Position numbers and translations under genes: made by a program. Of a stretch of 62,867 nucleotides of DNA, positions 48,346 to 57,484 are shown in pieces. How positions within the stretch are numbered: the stretch's first letter is position 1; each line of letters opens with the position of its first letter. This DNA is from a virus. The stretch covers positions 1 through 62,867 of the IMG/VR virus record IMGVR_UViG_3300042905_000668; one strand, given 5' to 3'. The notes under the pieces were generated by a model. The model was not told the DNA's origin, did not search any database, and saw only the letters and a program-made list of their open reading frames with translations.

Positions 48346-50469
48346 TTATCTCCTACCGTCCGCTTTAATGTCTAATCTAGGCGCACCTAATTGCCATGTT
48401 GTACCAAGTTGGGTAGATGCGATTTTAAATATCATCTGGCGACCACGAGCACGGGTGTAAATAATCCCAGTGTATTCTTCTGTAATGTTGTAGGTAGAAC
48501 CTTTAGTAACAGTACCATTAGCCGCAGTGCCAGTGCCGGAACCAGAGCTTTGCAGAGGGTATAAAGTCATAGTCACCGCAGGGGCTGGAATTCCCGAGCC
48601 TGATGTGCCCGCCGTACTAGATGAACCTGTAAATGTTAAGTCGGGTACTACACGCCACACATAACCAAAATTATGACCATCACCAATGTCAAATTCTGAC
48701 GAAGAAATATAAGCCTCAATAGGCGTAATGTTGCCAAGATCGTAAGCATCAACACCGTCTTCGTGTTGAACCAATTCGTAGTTGTAAGTAGCCGCAACAG
48801 GTAAAGGTAACAGACCTGAATCAAGCCATGCAGTACGGCCCAAGTTACCGTAATACCAAACGTTTTCTATGTAGTTGTACACTACATAACGGTCATTTTC
48901 CAAACTGTCTGCGGAACAATAGAACCACCAGATTTCGTTAAAACCTTCGTTTGTACCGGCGTAGACTTGTTCTGTTTGAAGTGTATTAAAGTCACTAAAA
49001 ATATAGCGGCGTAAGTCGCAATTTAAAGTTTGTACACGGCCATCGTATTTGTAAAACTTATCAATACCCATCCAATACACCGCGCCTGATGCAATGACAG
49101 CGGCATTAGGGCCAATGATAGATACGTTATCTGCAATAAGTTGTGCTGTCCACACAAAAGGCGGGCCTACGTACTGAAATGAATACAGCGAAGAATCTGT
49201 AAACACCACAATCTCTTGGCGAGACTGCACAGCGGTAACAATTTGGGAGCCGTGGGATAGTTGCAAACTACCTGCTTGATTTGTAGCCTGTGGAGTCCAT
49301 GTGTATGGGTCATCTGAATCAGACCAACGAATTAACATTGGGTTTAGTACGCTACTACCATAATCGTTTGTACCAAATATAACCACAAAACGGCTGGCAT
49401 CAGATACAAGAAGATAGTTTTGATAAATAGGCGTATCGTCATCGCCTGCATCAGCCAGATCAATACCGCGTTGAGATATACGCTGGATGCCAGACTGACC
49501 ACCAGAAGTTGTAATTGGAGAGCCAGCAATACTGGTAGATACATTGAATGTACCACCCGTGGAGTTCACTACAAAATACACTTGCCCAACAGTTAGTCCT
49601 GTAGGTAATGCGCCTGTAGAAGTAAATGAAATAGTTGTACCATCAGGGAACGAAAACCCAGCGGGCAGAGTAATTTGCCCCGGTGCGGCAATACTGATTG
49701 TGATTTGAATAGGTGAGTAACCTACGTTGGCACTCCAATAGTAGATGCCTTGACCGCGAGGGCCATAGATTAAATCTTCACCAAAGTTTTGCTGACTCCA
49801 CAGTTGCAAAGCCGTAGATGTAGTTTGCCCATTACCCCATGTACCTGCACCCCAAGGGCCAGCACCCCAACCAACCAACGGCACCTGATATGCGGGGCCA
49901 GTATTTACTTCGTATTGCGTTACGACCGTACCACCACCGGGGGAGCCAGAAGCATCTGTGGCATTTGCAGTAGCCGATACTGTAATGGTGTAGTTGTCAT
50001 CGTCAACAAACGTAATTTGAAAAGCGCCTGTTAGCACTGCGGCAGTGATGTTGCCACCAAGCCCTACGATACCCGCACCACTATAAATAACCGTATCACC
50101 ATCGGTACATCCATGGTCTACATCAGAAACCGCTATGACGGCTGAACCATTAGTTGCCGTAAATGGGTTTGTTAATGTAACCGTTGTACGTATTGGCGTA
50201 ATATCATAATAGTCACTACCTTTAAGAATATAAAAATATAAGTTAGTGCCAACACCAACTAAACTTTCACCCGTAAGCGTAATCCAGTTCCACAGAGAAC
50301 GGCATACGCCTTCAAAAGTACTACCAGCAAATGGAGTCCAACCACCAATCTTCTCAGGGTTGCCTTGACGAAAACGAATCTTGTCGCCCTCATACCAACC
50401 GCCCTCGGTGGTATAGCGTGTGTTTTCCCGGTTAACCCCCGGCTTAAACAGAAATTTTTGTAATGGCAT
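48346..50469 (-). CDS. Tail hub/tubular-like protein (707 aa)
   Basis: Begins MPLQKFLFKPGVNRENTRYT, with EGGWYEGDKIRFRQGNPEKI and GGWTPFAGSTFEGVCRSLWN following: a start pattern common in large tail proteins of podovirus-like environmental phages. The rest is beta-rich with repeating blocks (WSQQNFGEDLIYGPRGQGIY; SQIVTAVQSRQEIVVFTDSS), consistent with a beta-propeller like T7 gp12/P22 gp10. It carries inserted beta modules (about residues 90-180 and 255-320). Likely forms the tail below the connector. Confidence 0.7.
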   Translation of the reverse strand: MPLQKFLFKPGVNRENTRYTTEGGWYEGDKIRFRQGNPEKIGGWTPFAGSTFEGVCRSLWNWITLTGESLVGVGTNLYFYILKGSDYYDITPIRTTVTLTNPFTATNGSAVIAVSDVDHGCTDGDTVIYSGAGIVGLGGNITAAVLTGAFQITFVDDDNYTITVSATANATDASGSPGGGTVVTQYEVNTGPAYQVPLVGWGAGPWGAGTWGNGQTTSTALQLWSQQNFGEDLIYGPRGQGIYYWSANVGYSPIQITISIAAPGQITLPAGFSFPDGTTISFTSTGALPTGLTVGQVYFVVNSTGGTFNVSTSIAGSPITTSGGQSGIQRISQRGIDLADAGDDDTPIYQNYLLVSDASRFVVIFGTNDYGSSVLNPMLIRWSDSDDPYTWTPQATNQAGSLQLSHGSQIVTAVQSRQEIVVFTDSSLYSFQYVGPPFVWTAQLIADNVSIIGPNAAVIASGAVYWMGIDKFYKYDGRVQTLNCDLRRYIFSDFNTLQTEQVYAGTNEGFNEIWWFYCSADSLENDRYVVYNYIENVWYYGNLGRTAWLDSGLLPLPVAATYNYELVQHEDGVDAYDLGNITPIEAYISSSEFDIGDGHNFGYVWRVVPDLTFTGSSSTAGTSGSGIPAPAVTMTLYPLQSSGSGTGTAANGTVTKGSTYNITEEYTGIIYTRARGRQMIFKIASTQLGTTWQLGAPRLDIKADGRR

Positions 50470-50478
50470 GGGCTACCT

Positions 50479-50916
50479 TTATTTACTGGCAACGCCTTTG
50501 GTCTTCTCAAAAGAACGCATACCGGCAATGCCCAAGATGCCTGATAATATCACCCAAAGCTGGTCTGCGTCTAGTACCGGAGGGGGATCCATACCCACTG
50601 GAACCCAACCCATAGCCTGCAAATATTTCCAGCACCACTGGAATAGTGGGTAGAGTAGAAACTGATACCCCATAGCTGCTACGCCGATCCAACCGATGGC
50701 GGGACGCCAGCCACTGACAAACACGCTACTGGAAGCGGCTTCAATTTTGTTGACCTCGATCTGGGCTAGGTCTGTAGCTTGGTCTATGCGCTTCTCTTCA
50801 AGATCGAGCTTACGTTGCTCAATCTCCATCTCCATCTTTTCTTTGTCAGTGGTGATTAGATCGCCCGCAACCTTGCCAACAGCTTCAATAATTGATCCAA
50901 CAGCAAGCAGGCTCAT
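50479..50916 (-). CDS. Holin, 3-TM type (145 aa)
   Basis: Starts at ATG 50916 (MSLLAVGSIIEAVGKVAGDL) after GAAAGG, overlapping the endolysin stop by four bases. A charged helix (MEMEIEQRKLDLEEKRID) is followed by SGWRPAIGWIGVAAMGYQFL, a typical Holin_3TM block, and a C-terminal hydrophobic segment (LWVILSGILGIAGMRSFE). It makes the inner-membrane lesion that releases or activates the endolysin. Confidence 0.85.
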   Translation of the reverse strand: MSLLAVGSIIEAVGKVAGDLITTDKEKMEMEIEQRKLDLEEKRIDQATDLAQIEVNKIEAASSSVFVSGWRPAIGWIGVAAMGYQFLLYPLFQWCWKYLQAMGWVPVGMDPPPVLDADQLWVILSGILGIAGMRSFEKTKGVASK

Positions 50917-51428
50917 TTCAAACCTTTCAGTGTGCGGTTTAGCCAGCCCTTGAGGAACTTTACTTGCACGGGGTTCTTGTTGCAAATCTCAACGTAACGG
51001 GCAATCTTTGCCAAGGCATAGGACTCTTTAAACCGCTGGCCGTCTGAAATCTGGTTGAGCTTCTCAATGGTTTTAGCACCAATACCACCATCTGGCGTAG
51101 CACCTACCACGAGTTGCGCCAGCTTTACAGCCATGCCCATACCAGCATTGACGCCAAAGTTGAAGATGGTGTTGGCTACGTCTTGATTTGAAATCTCGTT
51201 ACCGCGCATCTTGTCCCAAAATTCAATCCGGTAGAACTCGCGCACCATAGGAGTCAGGGAGCCACCAAACTCCTTCTTATCCACAAGCGCCCAGCCGGGC
51301 CACTGAGGGTTTTTATTACGTGCTATGCCAGCATAGGTCATACCCCCGGTGTCGCCGGGTACTTCGTGGAGGACGTAGCCGCCCTCGTCTTGCATCATTA
51401 ACTCAAAGGCTGGTTCAAACTGCGCCAT
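50913..51428 (-). CDS. Endolysin, GH108-type muramidase (171 aa)
   Basis: Catalytic Glu15 in QDEGGYVLHE, followed by VPGDTGGMTYAGIARNKNP, the GH108 signature. The C-terminal half (NFGVNAGMGMAVKLAQLVVG, DGGIGAKTIEKLNQ) is the peptidoglycan-binding PG_binding_3-type domain. It cleaves peptidoglycan at lysis. No signal peptide is visible, so it needs the adjacent holin. Confidence 0.9.
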   Translation of the reverse strand: MAQFEPAFELMMQDEGGYVLHEVPGDTGGMTYAGIARNKNPQWPGWALVDKKEFGGSLTPMVREFYRIEFWDKMRGNEISNQDVANTIFNFGVNAGMGMAVKLAQLVVGATPDGGIGAKTIEKLNQISDGQRFKESYALAKIARYVEICNKNPVQVKFLKGWLNRTLKGLK

Positions 51429-51432
51429 TTCT

Positions 51433-51888
51433 TTACCCCTTCAAGTCAAAACTAAGATTGGGATGGCGGGGATACTGCACAACACGCTCACCTTCAGGGC
51501 ATTTGTATTTGATGGTCGCAAGCAAGGTGGCTTTGCCGGGGGCAATCTTTTCTTTTCTTACCATCGTGAGTTGGTATGTGAACGTGTCAATTTCTGGCCC
51601 CGCTGGGCCGCTGAACTTGCTTGCAGTAGTGGTTGCTTCATGCACCATACCTGCCGCATCACGGATGCTTGGCGTAAAACTTTCAACAGAACAGTCGTCC
51701 CGCTTTTTGATCCGAGCAACCGTCACATTAATGGGCTTACCCGCCTCGGCCACAATTTTAAAATGCTCTGGAGTCCATTCAATGATGGCTCGGTCAAAAA
51801 AGCCAAACTTATCGGCAAGCGTGTAACTACCCCCTAGTGCGGCAACACTAGCGGCAACGGCTCCGATGGCTTTGGTAAGGTCAACCAT
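51433..51888 (-). CDS. Lysis-region membrane-anchored protein (151 aa)
   Basis: Start at ATG 51888 (MVDLTKAIGAVAASVAALGG) with GGAG about six bases upstream. One N-terminal hydrophobic helix (residues 5-25) is followed by a beta-rich exported-looking domain (INVTVARIKKRDDCSVESFT). It may be a spanin-like or periplasmic lysis helper, but it lacks a lipobox and a clear coiled coil. It overlaps the mini membrane ORF. Confidence 0.55.
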   Translation of the reverse strand: MVDLTKAIGAVAASVAALGGSYTLADKFGFFDRAIIEWTPEHFKIVAEAGKPINVTVARIKKRDDCSVESFTPSIRDAAGMVHEATTTASKFSGPAGPEIDTFTYQLTMVRKEKIAPGKATLLATIKYKCPEGERVVQYPRHPNLSFDLKG

Positions 51889-51982
51889 ATAAACTCCAAC
51901 TCCATGCAATCATGTACGTGCCAAAGATCACGAAGGCCACAATAAGGGCCGCCGCAATGAATGCTTCAGCCCAGTCCCACAT
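51881..51982 (-). CDS. Mini membrane protein in the lysis cluster (33 aa)
   Basis: Frame from ATG 51982 to TGA 51881: MWDWAEAF, then IAAALIVAFVIFGTYMI and a Trp-rich end AWSWSLYG. A single membrane helix next to holin and endolysin genes suggests a lysis regulator. It begins three bases after the upstream stop and overlaps the downstream gene by eight. No good ribosome site is seen, so coupling is assumed. Confidence 0.5.
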   Translation of the reverse strand: MWDWAEAFIAAALIVAFVIFGTYMIAWSWSLYG

Positions 51983-51984
51983 GA

Positions 51985-52326
51985 TCAGGCGTTCAGTGCA
52001 TCCAAACGACCCCATGCCCAATCGGTAGCGGCAGAGGGATCAAACGGAATAGTGGCTGTAGGATCGCCGGGGTTTGCTGGGTCAGGTAATGTCCAACCTG
52101 CGCCCACTGTTGTCAAATACGCCAACAGGTCAGCTTTAGTTGCGATAGCTTCAGCGTCACCAATGTCATCGGTTTCAGAGATGCCAACCATAACCATGTC
52201 ACGGGGGCTAGGGGTGCTAGGGTCAGCAACCACGTACACACCGCCAACGCCTTCAGCGTGTAGGCAGAGGAATGTAGGGACTGTGCCGTCAGCGGCTAAA
52301 CGATACTTCATCATGCGATGTGCCAT
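51985..52326 (-). CDS. Conserved phage protein (113 aa)
   Basis: Not recognised. Alpha/beta protein with RLAADGTVPTFLCLHAEGVG and DIGDAEAIATKADLLAYLTT, then a Pro/Asp-rich stretch. It lies between the glycosyltransferase and lysis genes. AAGGAGC ribosome site upstream of ATG 52326. Confidence 0.55.
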   Translation of the reverse strand: MAHRMMKYRLAADGTVPTFLCLHAEGVGGVYVVADPSTPSPRDMVMVGISETDDIGDAEAIATKADLLAYLTTVGAGWTLPDPANPGDPTATIPFDPSAATDWAWGRLDALNA

Positions 52327-52328
52327 TT

Positions 52329-53039
52329 TTATGCTCCTTGGGCGTACTGCCCGCTAAAAAGATATGCGCCAAAATGTCCAAGTTCGCACCAAGGTGCAGC
52401 CCAGACAGTTCCACCATGCTCACGGTACAAGTGGCAGAAGTTGTAGTCCTCAGACAGAAGTTCGTGGTCGTAGTTCTGTACCTTAAAGTAGTCGTACACC
52501 TTCTCGCCTTTGGGGATAGTTACACCCCCGTTGTCATACCAGCCCACATGAGGCTGTAGTTTCTCAAAAACATCGCGGCGGATCAACATAAACCCTGTGC
52601 CGATATGCTTGACCTGAAACGGCAAGTCTGGGCTAATCATCTCGTGACCATCCAGCTTGTTTAAATTAAAAATGCCCGTGAGGGCAGCTAAGTTAGGATG
52701 GTTCAGAACAGCGCCCTGACGCACTCTGTCCCAGTTGATCCCCTTCATGGGGACTGGGCCACCCACAATACCTTTGTCAGCTTTAATCATTCGGGCAATG
52801 TCGTTTGCCACAAACTTCTGGTCAGCGTCAATAAAGATCAGGTGGGTTGCATCCTGCATCTGCATAAAGTGGTGCGCTATGGTATTCCTGCCACGTTGCA
52901 CCAAACTTTCATTGCCAAGGAATACGCAGGTCAGTTTGATGTTGTTCATCAAGCAGGCTTCCTTGAGCGCCAGCAGGGACTGCACGTATTCCGAGCAGCA
53001 CTGGCCACCATACATTGGAGTTCCAACAACGAGGTGCAT
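52329..53039 (-). CDS. GT-A-type glycosyltransferase (236 aa)
   Basis: The N-terminal Rossmann-like strand MHLVVGTPMYGGQ, the metal-binding DAD (71-73) in HLIFIDADQKF, GIVGGPVPMKG, HIGTGFMLIRRDVFEKL and the acceptor-side SEDYNFCHLYREHGG with WAAPWCELGHFG give the small GT-A fold seen in viruses and bacteria. It could modify a virion protein or a host envelope sugar; substrate unknown. It overlaps the upstream gene (TAATG) and follows the adhesin genes. Confidence 0.8.
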   Translation of the reverse strand: MHLVVGTPMYGGQCCSEYVQSLLALKEACLMNNIKLTCVFLGNESLVQRGRNTIAHHFMQMQDATHLIFIDADQKFVANDIARMIKADKGIVGGPVPMKGINWDRVRQGAVLNHPNLAALTGIFNLNKLDGHEMISPDLPFQVKHIGTGFMLIRRDVFEKLQPHVGWYDNGGVTIPKGEKVYDYFKVQNYDHELLSEDYNFCHLYREHGGTVWAAPWCELGHFGAYLFSGQYAQGA

Positions 53040-53884
53040 TACGCGGCCTTCTGCTCTGGGTTAGGAGCCATCTCTAGCGCAGGAGAGTTGGTCAAAGACG
53101 AACGGTCAAATACGGAGAAGCCACGGCGGGCAGCAAAGGTAGCAGGGTCTTTGGCCCACTTTGCTGCGCAGGCTTCCAGCCAACGCACGGTCATTTCGTG
53201 TGTAGGAGCAGTACCGCTGGAGATCAGTTGGTTCTCCATGTTCAAGTATGCAAACACTTCAGCCTGCGCTTGAGCGGCGTTAATGCCCAAGTCAAACAAG
53301 TAGATCATGTTGCCTTCATCAATCGTGCCATTGCGTGAACGCGCCGCATTGAGGGCCTGCTTCATGCAGGTCATGATGTGGTACTTGGACTCTTCCTGCT
53401 CGTAGTCTTCTTCGGTGATCTCGTTCTTGCCAACAGCTTCTAGCAATTGCTTGTGCTGATTCACCATGAAGTTCATTTTGCGCAATGCACCATTGACATG
53501 GTTCTGCGTTCCTTCGAGGTGGCTGTTGAGTTCCAAAATCTCAATCTCAAGCAGTTCACGGTCAAGCGGATCGGTCGAGGCTTCCAGATCACGCTCTTTC
53601 TTTTTTAACTCGTTTTGCTTTTTACGCAGGCCGATGTAGGCTTCTTGCAAGGCAGACTTGGTTCTGTCAATCTCGGCAAGGGTGTGCTTAATAGAACGGA
53701 TCGGGGTGATGGCTGTTACGTCCAGCGTCACCGACATGAATTGGCTATGAGACTTGTGGAAGTTGCTGGTGTCGCGTGTGACAGCAGGCATCCGGTCTTG
53801 GATGTTTTTCAACATCAAGTTGTACTCTGGTTTTGTTACGACCAGCGCAGTGTTCATGTTGCCAAGAATCAGTTCATTGCTCAA
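53039..53884 (-). CDS. Coiled-coil late protein (281 aa, TTG start)
   Basis: A TTG at 53884 with AGGAG six bases upstream gives a start that avoids overlap with the adhesin gene; an earlier TTG (53947) would overlap it by 35 bases. Long coiled coils (KSALQEAYIGLRKKQNELKK; LLEIEILELNSHLEGTQNHV) and a C-terminal helical domain (NMIYLFDLGINAAQAQAEVF). It could be a tail-fibre chaperone or structural rod; unknown. Confidence 0.6.
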   Translation of the reverse strand: MSNELILGNMNTALVVTKPEYNLMLKNIQDRMPAVTRDTSNFHKSHSQFMSVTLDVTAITPIRSIKHTLAEIDRTKSALQEAYIGLRKKQNELKKKERDLEASTDPLDRELLEIEILELNSHLEGTQNHVNGALRKMNFMVNQHKQLLEAVGKNEITEEDYEQEESKYHIMTCMKQALNAARSRNGTIDEGNMIYLFDLGINAAQAQAEVFAYLNMENQLISSGTAPTHEMTVRWLEACAAKWAKDPATFAARRGFSVFDRSSLTNSPALEMAPNPEQKAA

Positions 53885-53912
53885 AGGGTTCTCCTGTTTG
53901 TGGGGGATTCCA

Positions 53913-54923
53913 TCATAAACCACCGTGGCAGTTGGAACAAGCTCCAACTATATTGTTTGCGTCTACTGCGGTTAATGTTAAGTCACCAAAATCTGTAGCA
54001 TTGCCTGTAGTGGCAATAGTTATGTAATCCATCACATTAGAATTAGAACCAGTAGTTCCTCCGCCAAAGACTCCTCTAGTTGGAGACGAGCAGCCTGCAA
54101 GTCCATAACGTGCAACTGTTAAATCACCAAAATCTGTGGCATTACCAGCAGACGCAATTGTTACGTAATCAATAATGTTTGAATACCCACCACCAAAACC
54201 TCCAGCAAAAACACCTCTTGTATTTGATGAACAAGAAGCAGGCTGATATCTTGCAAGGGTTAAATCACCAAAATCCGTTGCGTTGCCCGTGGATGCAATA
54301 GTAACGTACTGAATTACATTAGTTGCGGCAGCGGCATTTTCTCCACCGCCGATTATTCCTCGGGTTGTAGAAGCGCAGCCCGTTGAATTGTCTAAGACAG
54401 TAGTTAAATCTCCAAAGTCTGTAGTGTTTCCTGTTGATGCAATAGTGACATATTGAATGACGTTGACGCGCCCAATACTTTCACTACCCCCAGCCCAAAT
54501 GCCTCTTGTCTCATTTGAAAGAGCAGCTAATCGCTCTATCCTTGCTAATGTATTTCCAAAAACTACAGAGTTTCCTAATGTTGCAATGGTGACATAAGCT
54601 ATAGAAGTTGGAGTATCGTAATCGGTTCCAAAAAGTCCTCTTGTTGAAGACGCGCATCCAGCATTCTGGGGCATGCTAGGCTGAAGATTTCCAAAATCTA
54701 TTGAATTACCTGTAGATTGAATAGATATGTAGGTAATATCATCTGACTTGCCAAACAATCCTCGCTGAAAAGTATTCCCAGCAATCGGCCACAGCCCTTG
54801 CTGAATCCAAAATGTTGCTTGATCCAATGTCCAGACACCGGGAGCCGCGCCGTCTTGAAACGGGCCAGCAGGAGCAACGGGTACGGGTCTGATGATCCCT
54901 GCGTTCCATGAAGAGATTGCCAT
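53913..54923 (-). CDS. Six-repeat propeller-type adhesin C (336 aa)
   Basis: A short N-terminal adaptor (GVWTLDQATFWIQQGLWPIA) is followed by six repeats of about 45-50 residues with the core YVTIASTGNATDFGDL, then CSS-x-TRGVFGGG. The ends are closed by GACSNCHGGL. The repeat is kelch/propeller-like and occurs six times in each of three tandem genes. These proteins probably bind host surface structures. GGAGGTCTATAAAA ribosome site. Confidence 0.7.
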   Translation of the reverse strand: MAISSWNAGIIRPVPVAPAGPFQDGAAPGVWTLDQATFWIQQGLWPIAGNTFQRGLFGKSDDITYISIQSTGNSIDFGNLQPSMPQNAGCASSTRGLFGTDYDTPTSIAYVTIATLGNSVVFGNTLARIERLAALSNETRGIWAGGSESIGRVNVIQYVTIASTGNTTDFGDLTTVLDNSTGCASTTRGIIGGGENAAAATNVIQYVTIASTGNATDFGDLTLARYQPASCSSNTRGVFAGGFGGGYSNIIDYVTIASAGNATDFGDLTVARYGLAGCSSPTRGVFGGGTTGSNSNVMDYITIATTGNATDFGDLTLTAVDANNIVGACSNCHGGL

Positions 54924-54925
54924 TT

Positions 54926-55870
54926 TTATAGACCTCCGTGGGCGTTAGAACAAGCGCCGAGTTGCCCTCTAGCCACCGTCAAGTCGCCAAAGTCTGTAGC
55001 GTTTCCAGTGGTTGCAATTGTGACGTATTGAATTACGTTTGTTGGGCCGCTACCGCCACCGACTAATCCGCGAGTATCGGAAGAACACCCAGCGGCATCC
55101 GAAGTAGACGAAACTAAATCACCAAAATCAGTTGCGTTGCCTGTAGACGCAATAGTAACGTAATCAATTACATTACTTTCACCGCCCAAAAACAAACCCC
55201 GTGTGCTAGAAGAACACGCTGATAAACGCGTTCGTGCGGTCGTTAAATTACCAAACGTGGTTGTGTTTCCTGTTGACGCAATTGTGATGTAAGTGATTGA
55301 ACTTGTTGTTACGTCTGAAACATCTTTACCACCACCAAAAAGACCTCTTGTTGGGGACGAACATCCAGCAAGCGCGTAAATTCCAGTTGTTAGATCACCA
55401 AAGTCTGTAGCGTTTCCCACCGACGCAATGGTTACATACGAAATAACGTTTGAAGGCCCGGCCTCACTGCCCGCAAAAATACCTCGTGTGCTAGAAGAAC
55501 ACGCCGCTAAACGGCTTTGCGCTAGAGTTAAATCTCCAAAATCTGTGGAATTGCTTGCACTAGCAAACGTAATGTACTCAATAATATTTATGGCTGTACT
55601 ACCACTGTTTATACCGCCACCAAACAACCCTCTGCTGGCTGATCCGCATCCGGCTAATTTTGCTCTGGTAGCTGTCAAGTCGCCAAAATCGGTGGCATTT
55701 CCTGTTGTGGCAATATTGACATAATCAATCGTGTTGTAAAAAGTACCGCCAGCATCGTCATAACCTCCAGCAAACGCCCCGTATGCTGGAGGGCCGGGCG
55801 GGTTCCATAGTCCACCCCCTTTAGCTTGGTACTGCGCAGTGAGTGTCCATACACCTGAATAACTTGGCAT
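54926..55870 (-). CDS. Six-repeat propeller-type adhesin B (314 aa)
   Basis: N-terminus MPSYSGVWTLTAQYQAKGGG, then six repeats with cores such as YVNIATTGNATDFGDL, YITFASASNSTDFGDL and YITIASTGNTTTFGNL, ending GACSNAHGGL. It is the middle copy of a tandem family. GGAGGTATATAA ribosome site. Identical repeat segments between the three genes make domain exchange likely. Confidence 0.7.
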   Translation of the reverse strand: MPSYSGVWTLTAQYQAKGGGLWNPPGPPAYGAFAGGYDDAGGTFYNTIDYVNIATTGNATDFGDLTATRAKLAGCGSASRGLFGGGINSGSTAINIIEYITFASASNSTDFGDLTLAQSRLAACSSSTRGIFAGSEAGPSNVISYVTIASVGNATDFGDLTTGIYALAGCSSPTRGLFGGGKDVSDVTTSSITYITIASTGNTTTFGNLTTARTRLSACSSSTRGLFLGGESNVIDYVTIASTGNATDFGDLVSSTSDAAGCSSDTRGLVGGGSGPTNVIQYVTIATTGNATDFGDLTVARGQLGACSNAHGGL

Positions 55871-57076
55871 TTATATACCTCCGTGGGCGTTGGATGTAGC
55901 AGAAACCAAGGACGCAGCAAAAATTAAATCACCAAAATCTGTGGCGTTGCCTGTTGAGGCAATTGTTATGTAATTTAAAACATTTGTATTTGCACTATCT
56001 AAACCTATTCCAAAAACACCTCTTACAGAAGAACTGCAACCACACCCCTGTTGACTGCCCTGCGTTAAATCCCCAAAGTCTGTCGTATTGCCTGTATTTG
56101 CGATGGTTATGTACTCGATGACGTTGCTATACGTGGCGGCAGCAGTATCTCCTCCGGCAAATACACCCCTAGTTGCAGAAGATATGCCTGAAAAATTATA
56201 AGTCCCAGTACCTAAACTTCCAAAACTTGTAGAATTTCCAGTAGATGCTATTGTGACGTACTGCATTCCAATTTGACGAGTACCACCATAATCAGTTCCA
56301 CCAGCAGAAACCGCTCTTGTTGATGAAGCACAAGCCGCCGATTGGTATTTAATTAAACTTAAATCACCAAAGTCAGTTGAGTTTCCAATGCTTGCAATCG
56401 TGATGTATTGGATTACATTAACAATAGCACTACCCGCGTTTCCATTAGTGCCGCCAAACATTATTCCACGAGTGCTGTTAGAGCAACCTGCCAAATACCC
56501 GGTTGGAAATAAAGCATCGCCAAAGTCAGTTGCATTACCTGCGGATGCAATGGTAACGTATTGGATTACGTTGTTTTCATAAACGGCATTGGCAAAACAA
56601 ATTGCCCTTGTAGCATCAGCGCAAGCACCGGCTCCATAACAAATAAGATCTAAATCACCAAAATCCGTAGCGTTTCCGGTAGTTGAAATCGTAATATATT
56701 GAATTGTGTTGTATGTACTAGCGCCACTACCACCAAAAAATATACCCCTTGGAGCCGCAGGTGTCACACTATTACTTGCCGCACTGAATGCGCTAGGCCC
56801 ATAAGAATTGATGGCCCATACAGCAAACGTGTAAGCCGTGCCGTTGGTAAGCCCCGTGACGCTGATTGGCGAAGAAGCCGCCGTTGCAGTGATGTTATCG
56901 GGGGTTGAACGAGCGCCGTACCCAGTGATAGCCGAGCCACCCACATTGGCAGGTGCAGTAAAAGTTACAGACGCAGAAGCATCACCACCCGTAGCCGTCC
57001 CGATGGTCGGCGCATTAGGGTTGTTCAGCGGATCATAAAAGGCTGAGATAAACCCAGCAGGAGGACGTAGTGGCAT
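55871..57076 (-). CDS. FN3 + six-repeat propeller-type adhesin A (401 aa)
   Basis: Start set at ATG 57076 (MPLRPPAGFISAF) after GGGGGG. An N-terminal fibronectin type III domain (about residues 20-105: SVTFTAPANVGGSAITGY, VTGLTNGTAYTFAVWAINSY) precedes six propeller-type repeats (YITISTTGNATDFGDL and variants), with a C-terminal SATSNAHGGI. FN3 domains are common in phage tail proteins and bind carbohydrate or spacing partners. Largest of the three tandem adhesins. Confidence 0.7.
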   Translation of the reverse strand: MPLRPPAGFISAFYDPLNNPNAPTIGTATGGDASASVTFTAPANVGGSAITGYGARSTPDNITATAASSPISVTGLTNGTAYTFAVWAINSYGPSAFSAASNSVTPAAPRGIFFGGSGASTYNTIQYITISTTGNATDFGDLDLICYGAGACADATRAICFANAVYENNVIQYVTIASAGNATDFGDALFPTGYLAGCSNSTRGIMFGGTNGNAGSAIVNVIQYITIASIGNSTDFGDLSLIKYQSAACASSTRAVSAGGTDYGGTRQIGMQYVTIASTGNSTSFGSLGTGTYNFSGISSATRGVFAGGDTAAATYSNVIEYITIANTGNTTDFGDLTQGSQQGCGCSSSVRGVFGIGLDSANTNVLNYITIASTGNATDFGDLIFAASLVSATSNAHGGI

Positions 57077-57087
57077 GATGCCCCCCT

Positions 57088-57474
57088 TTATGCGTTGATC
57101 TCTTCCCACGAGCAAGTAACAACCAGATCGTTGGCTACACTTGCCGTAGCACCAATAGACTTGTCTTCCAGCAGGTAGAACGATGTGGTCTTGTCGGTCA
57201 CGATCAGTGTGGCGTCAGCAGGCACAGAAATGGTAGAAACAATCGCTGTTCCTGTGCCGCCAAGATCGTCTTGAGAAAAGATTTTGATCGTAATATCTGC
57301 CGCAACAGAGCCATCTACGTTGGCTACAACAATCGAGTTGATCTTATAGACCTTGCCGCTAGAGGCTGCGTTATTAACCAGTGCAGTTGCAAACGGGTCG
57401 TTTGTAGATGAAATTAAATTTGTAGACGTATTACCGTAAATGGCGGCTACGTTTACTATGTTGGGATTTGCCAT
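57088..57474 (-). CDS. Beta-rich tail-associated protein (128 aa)
   Basis: MANPNIVNVAAIYGNTSTNL, then YKINSIVVANVDGSVAADIT and strands to the end (VVTCSWEEINA). This pattern recurs in small proteins encoded among tail-fibre genes of environmental phages. Probably a tail or fibre-base component; no motif. Confidence 0.65.
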   Translation of the reverse strand: MANPNIVNVAAIYGNTSTNLISSTNDPFATALVNNAASSGKVYKINSIVVANVDGSVAADITIKIFSQDDLGGTGTAIVSTISVPADATLIVTDKTTSFYLLEDKSIGATASVANDLVVTCSWEEINA

Positions 57475-57484
57475 GAGAACTCCT

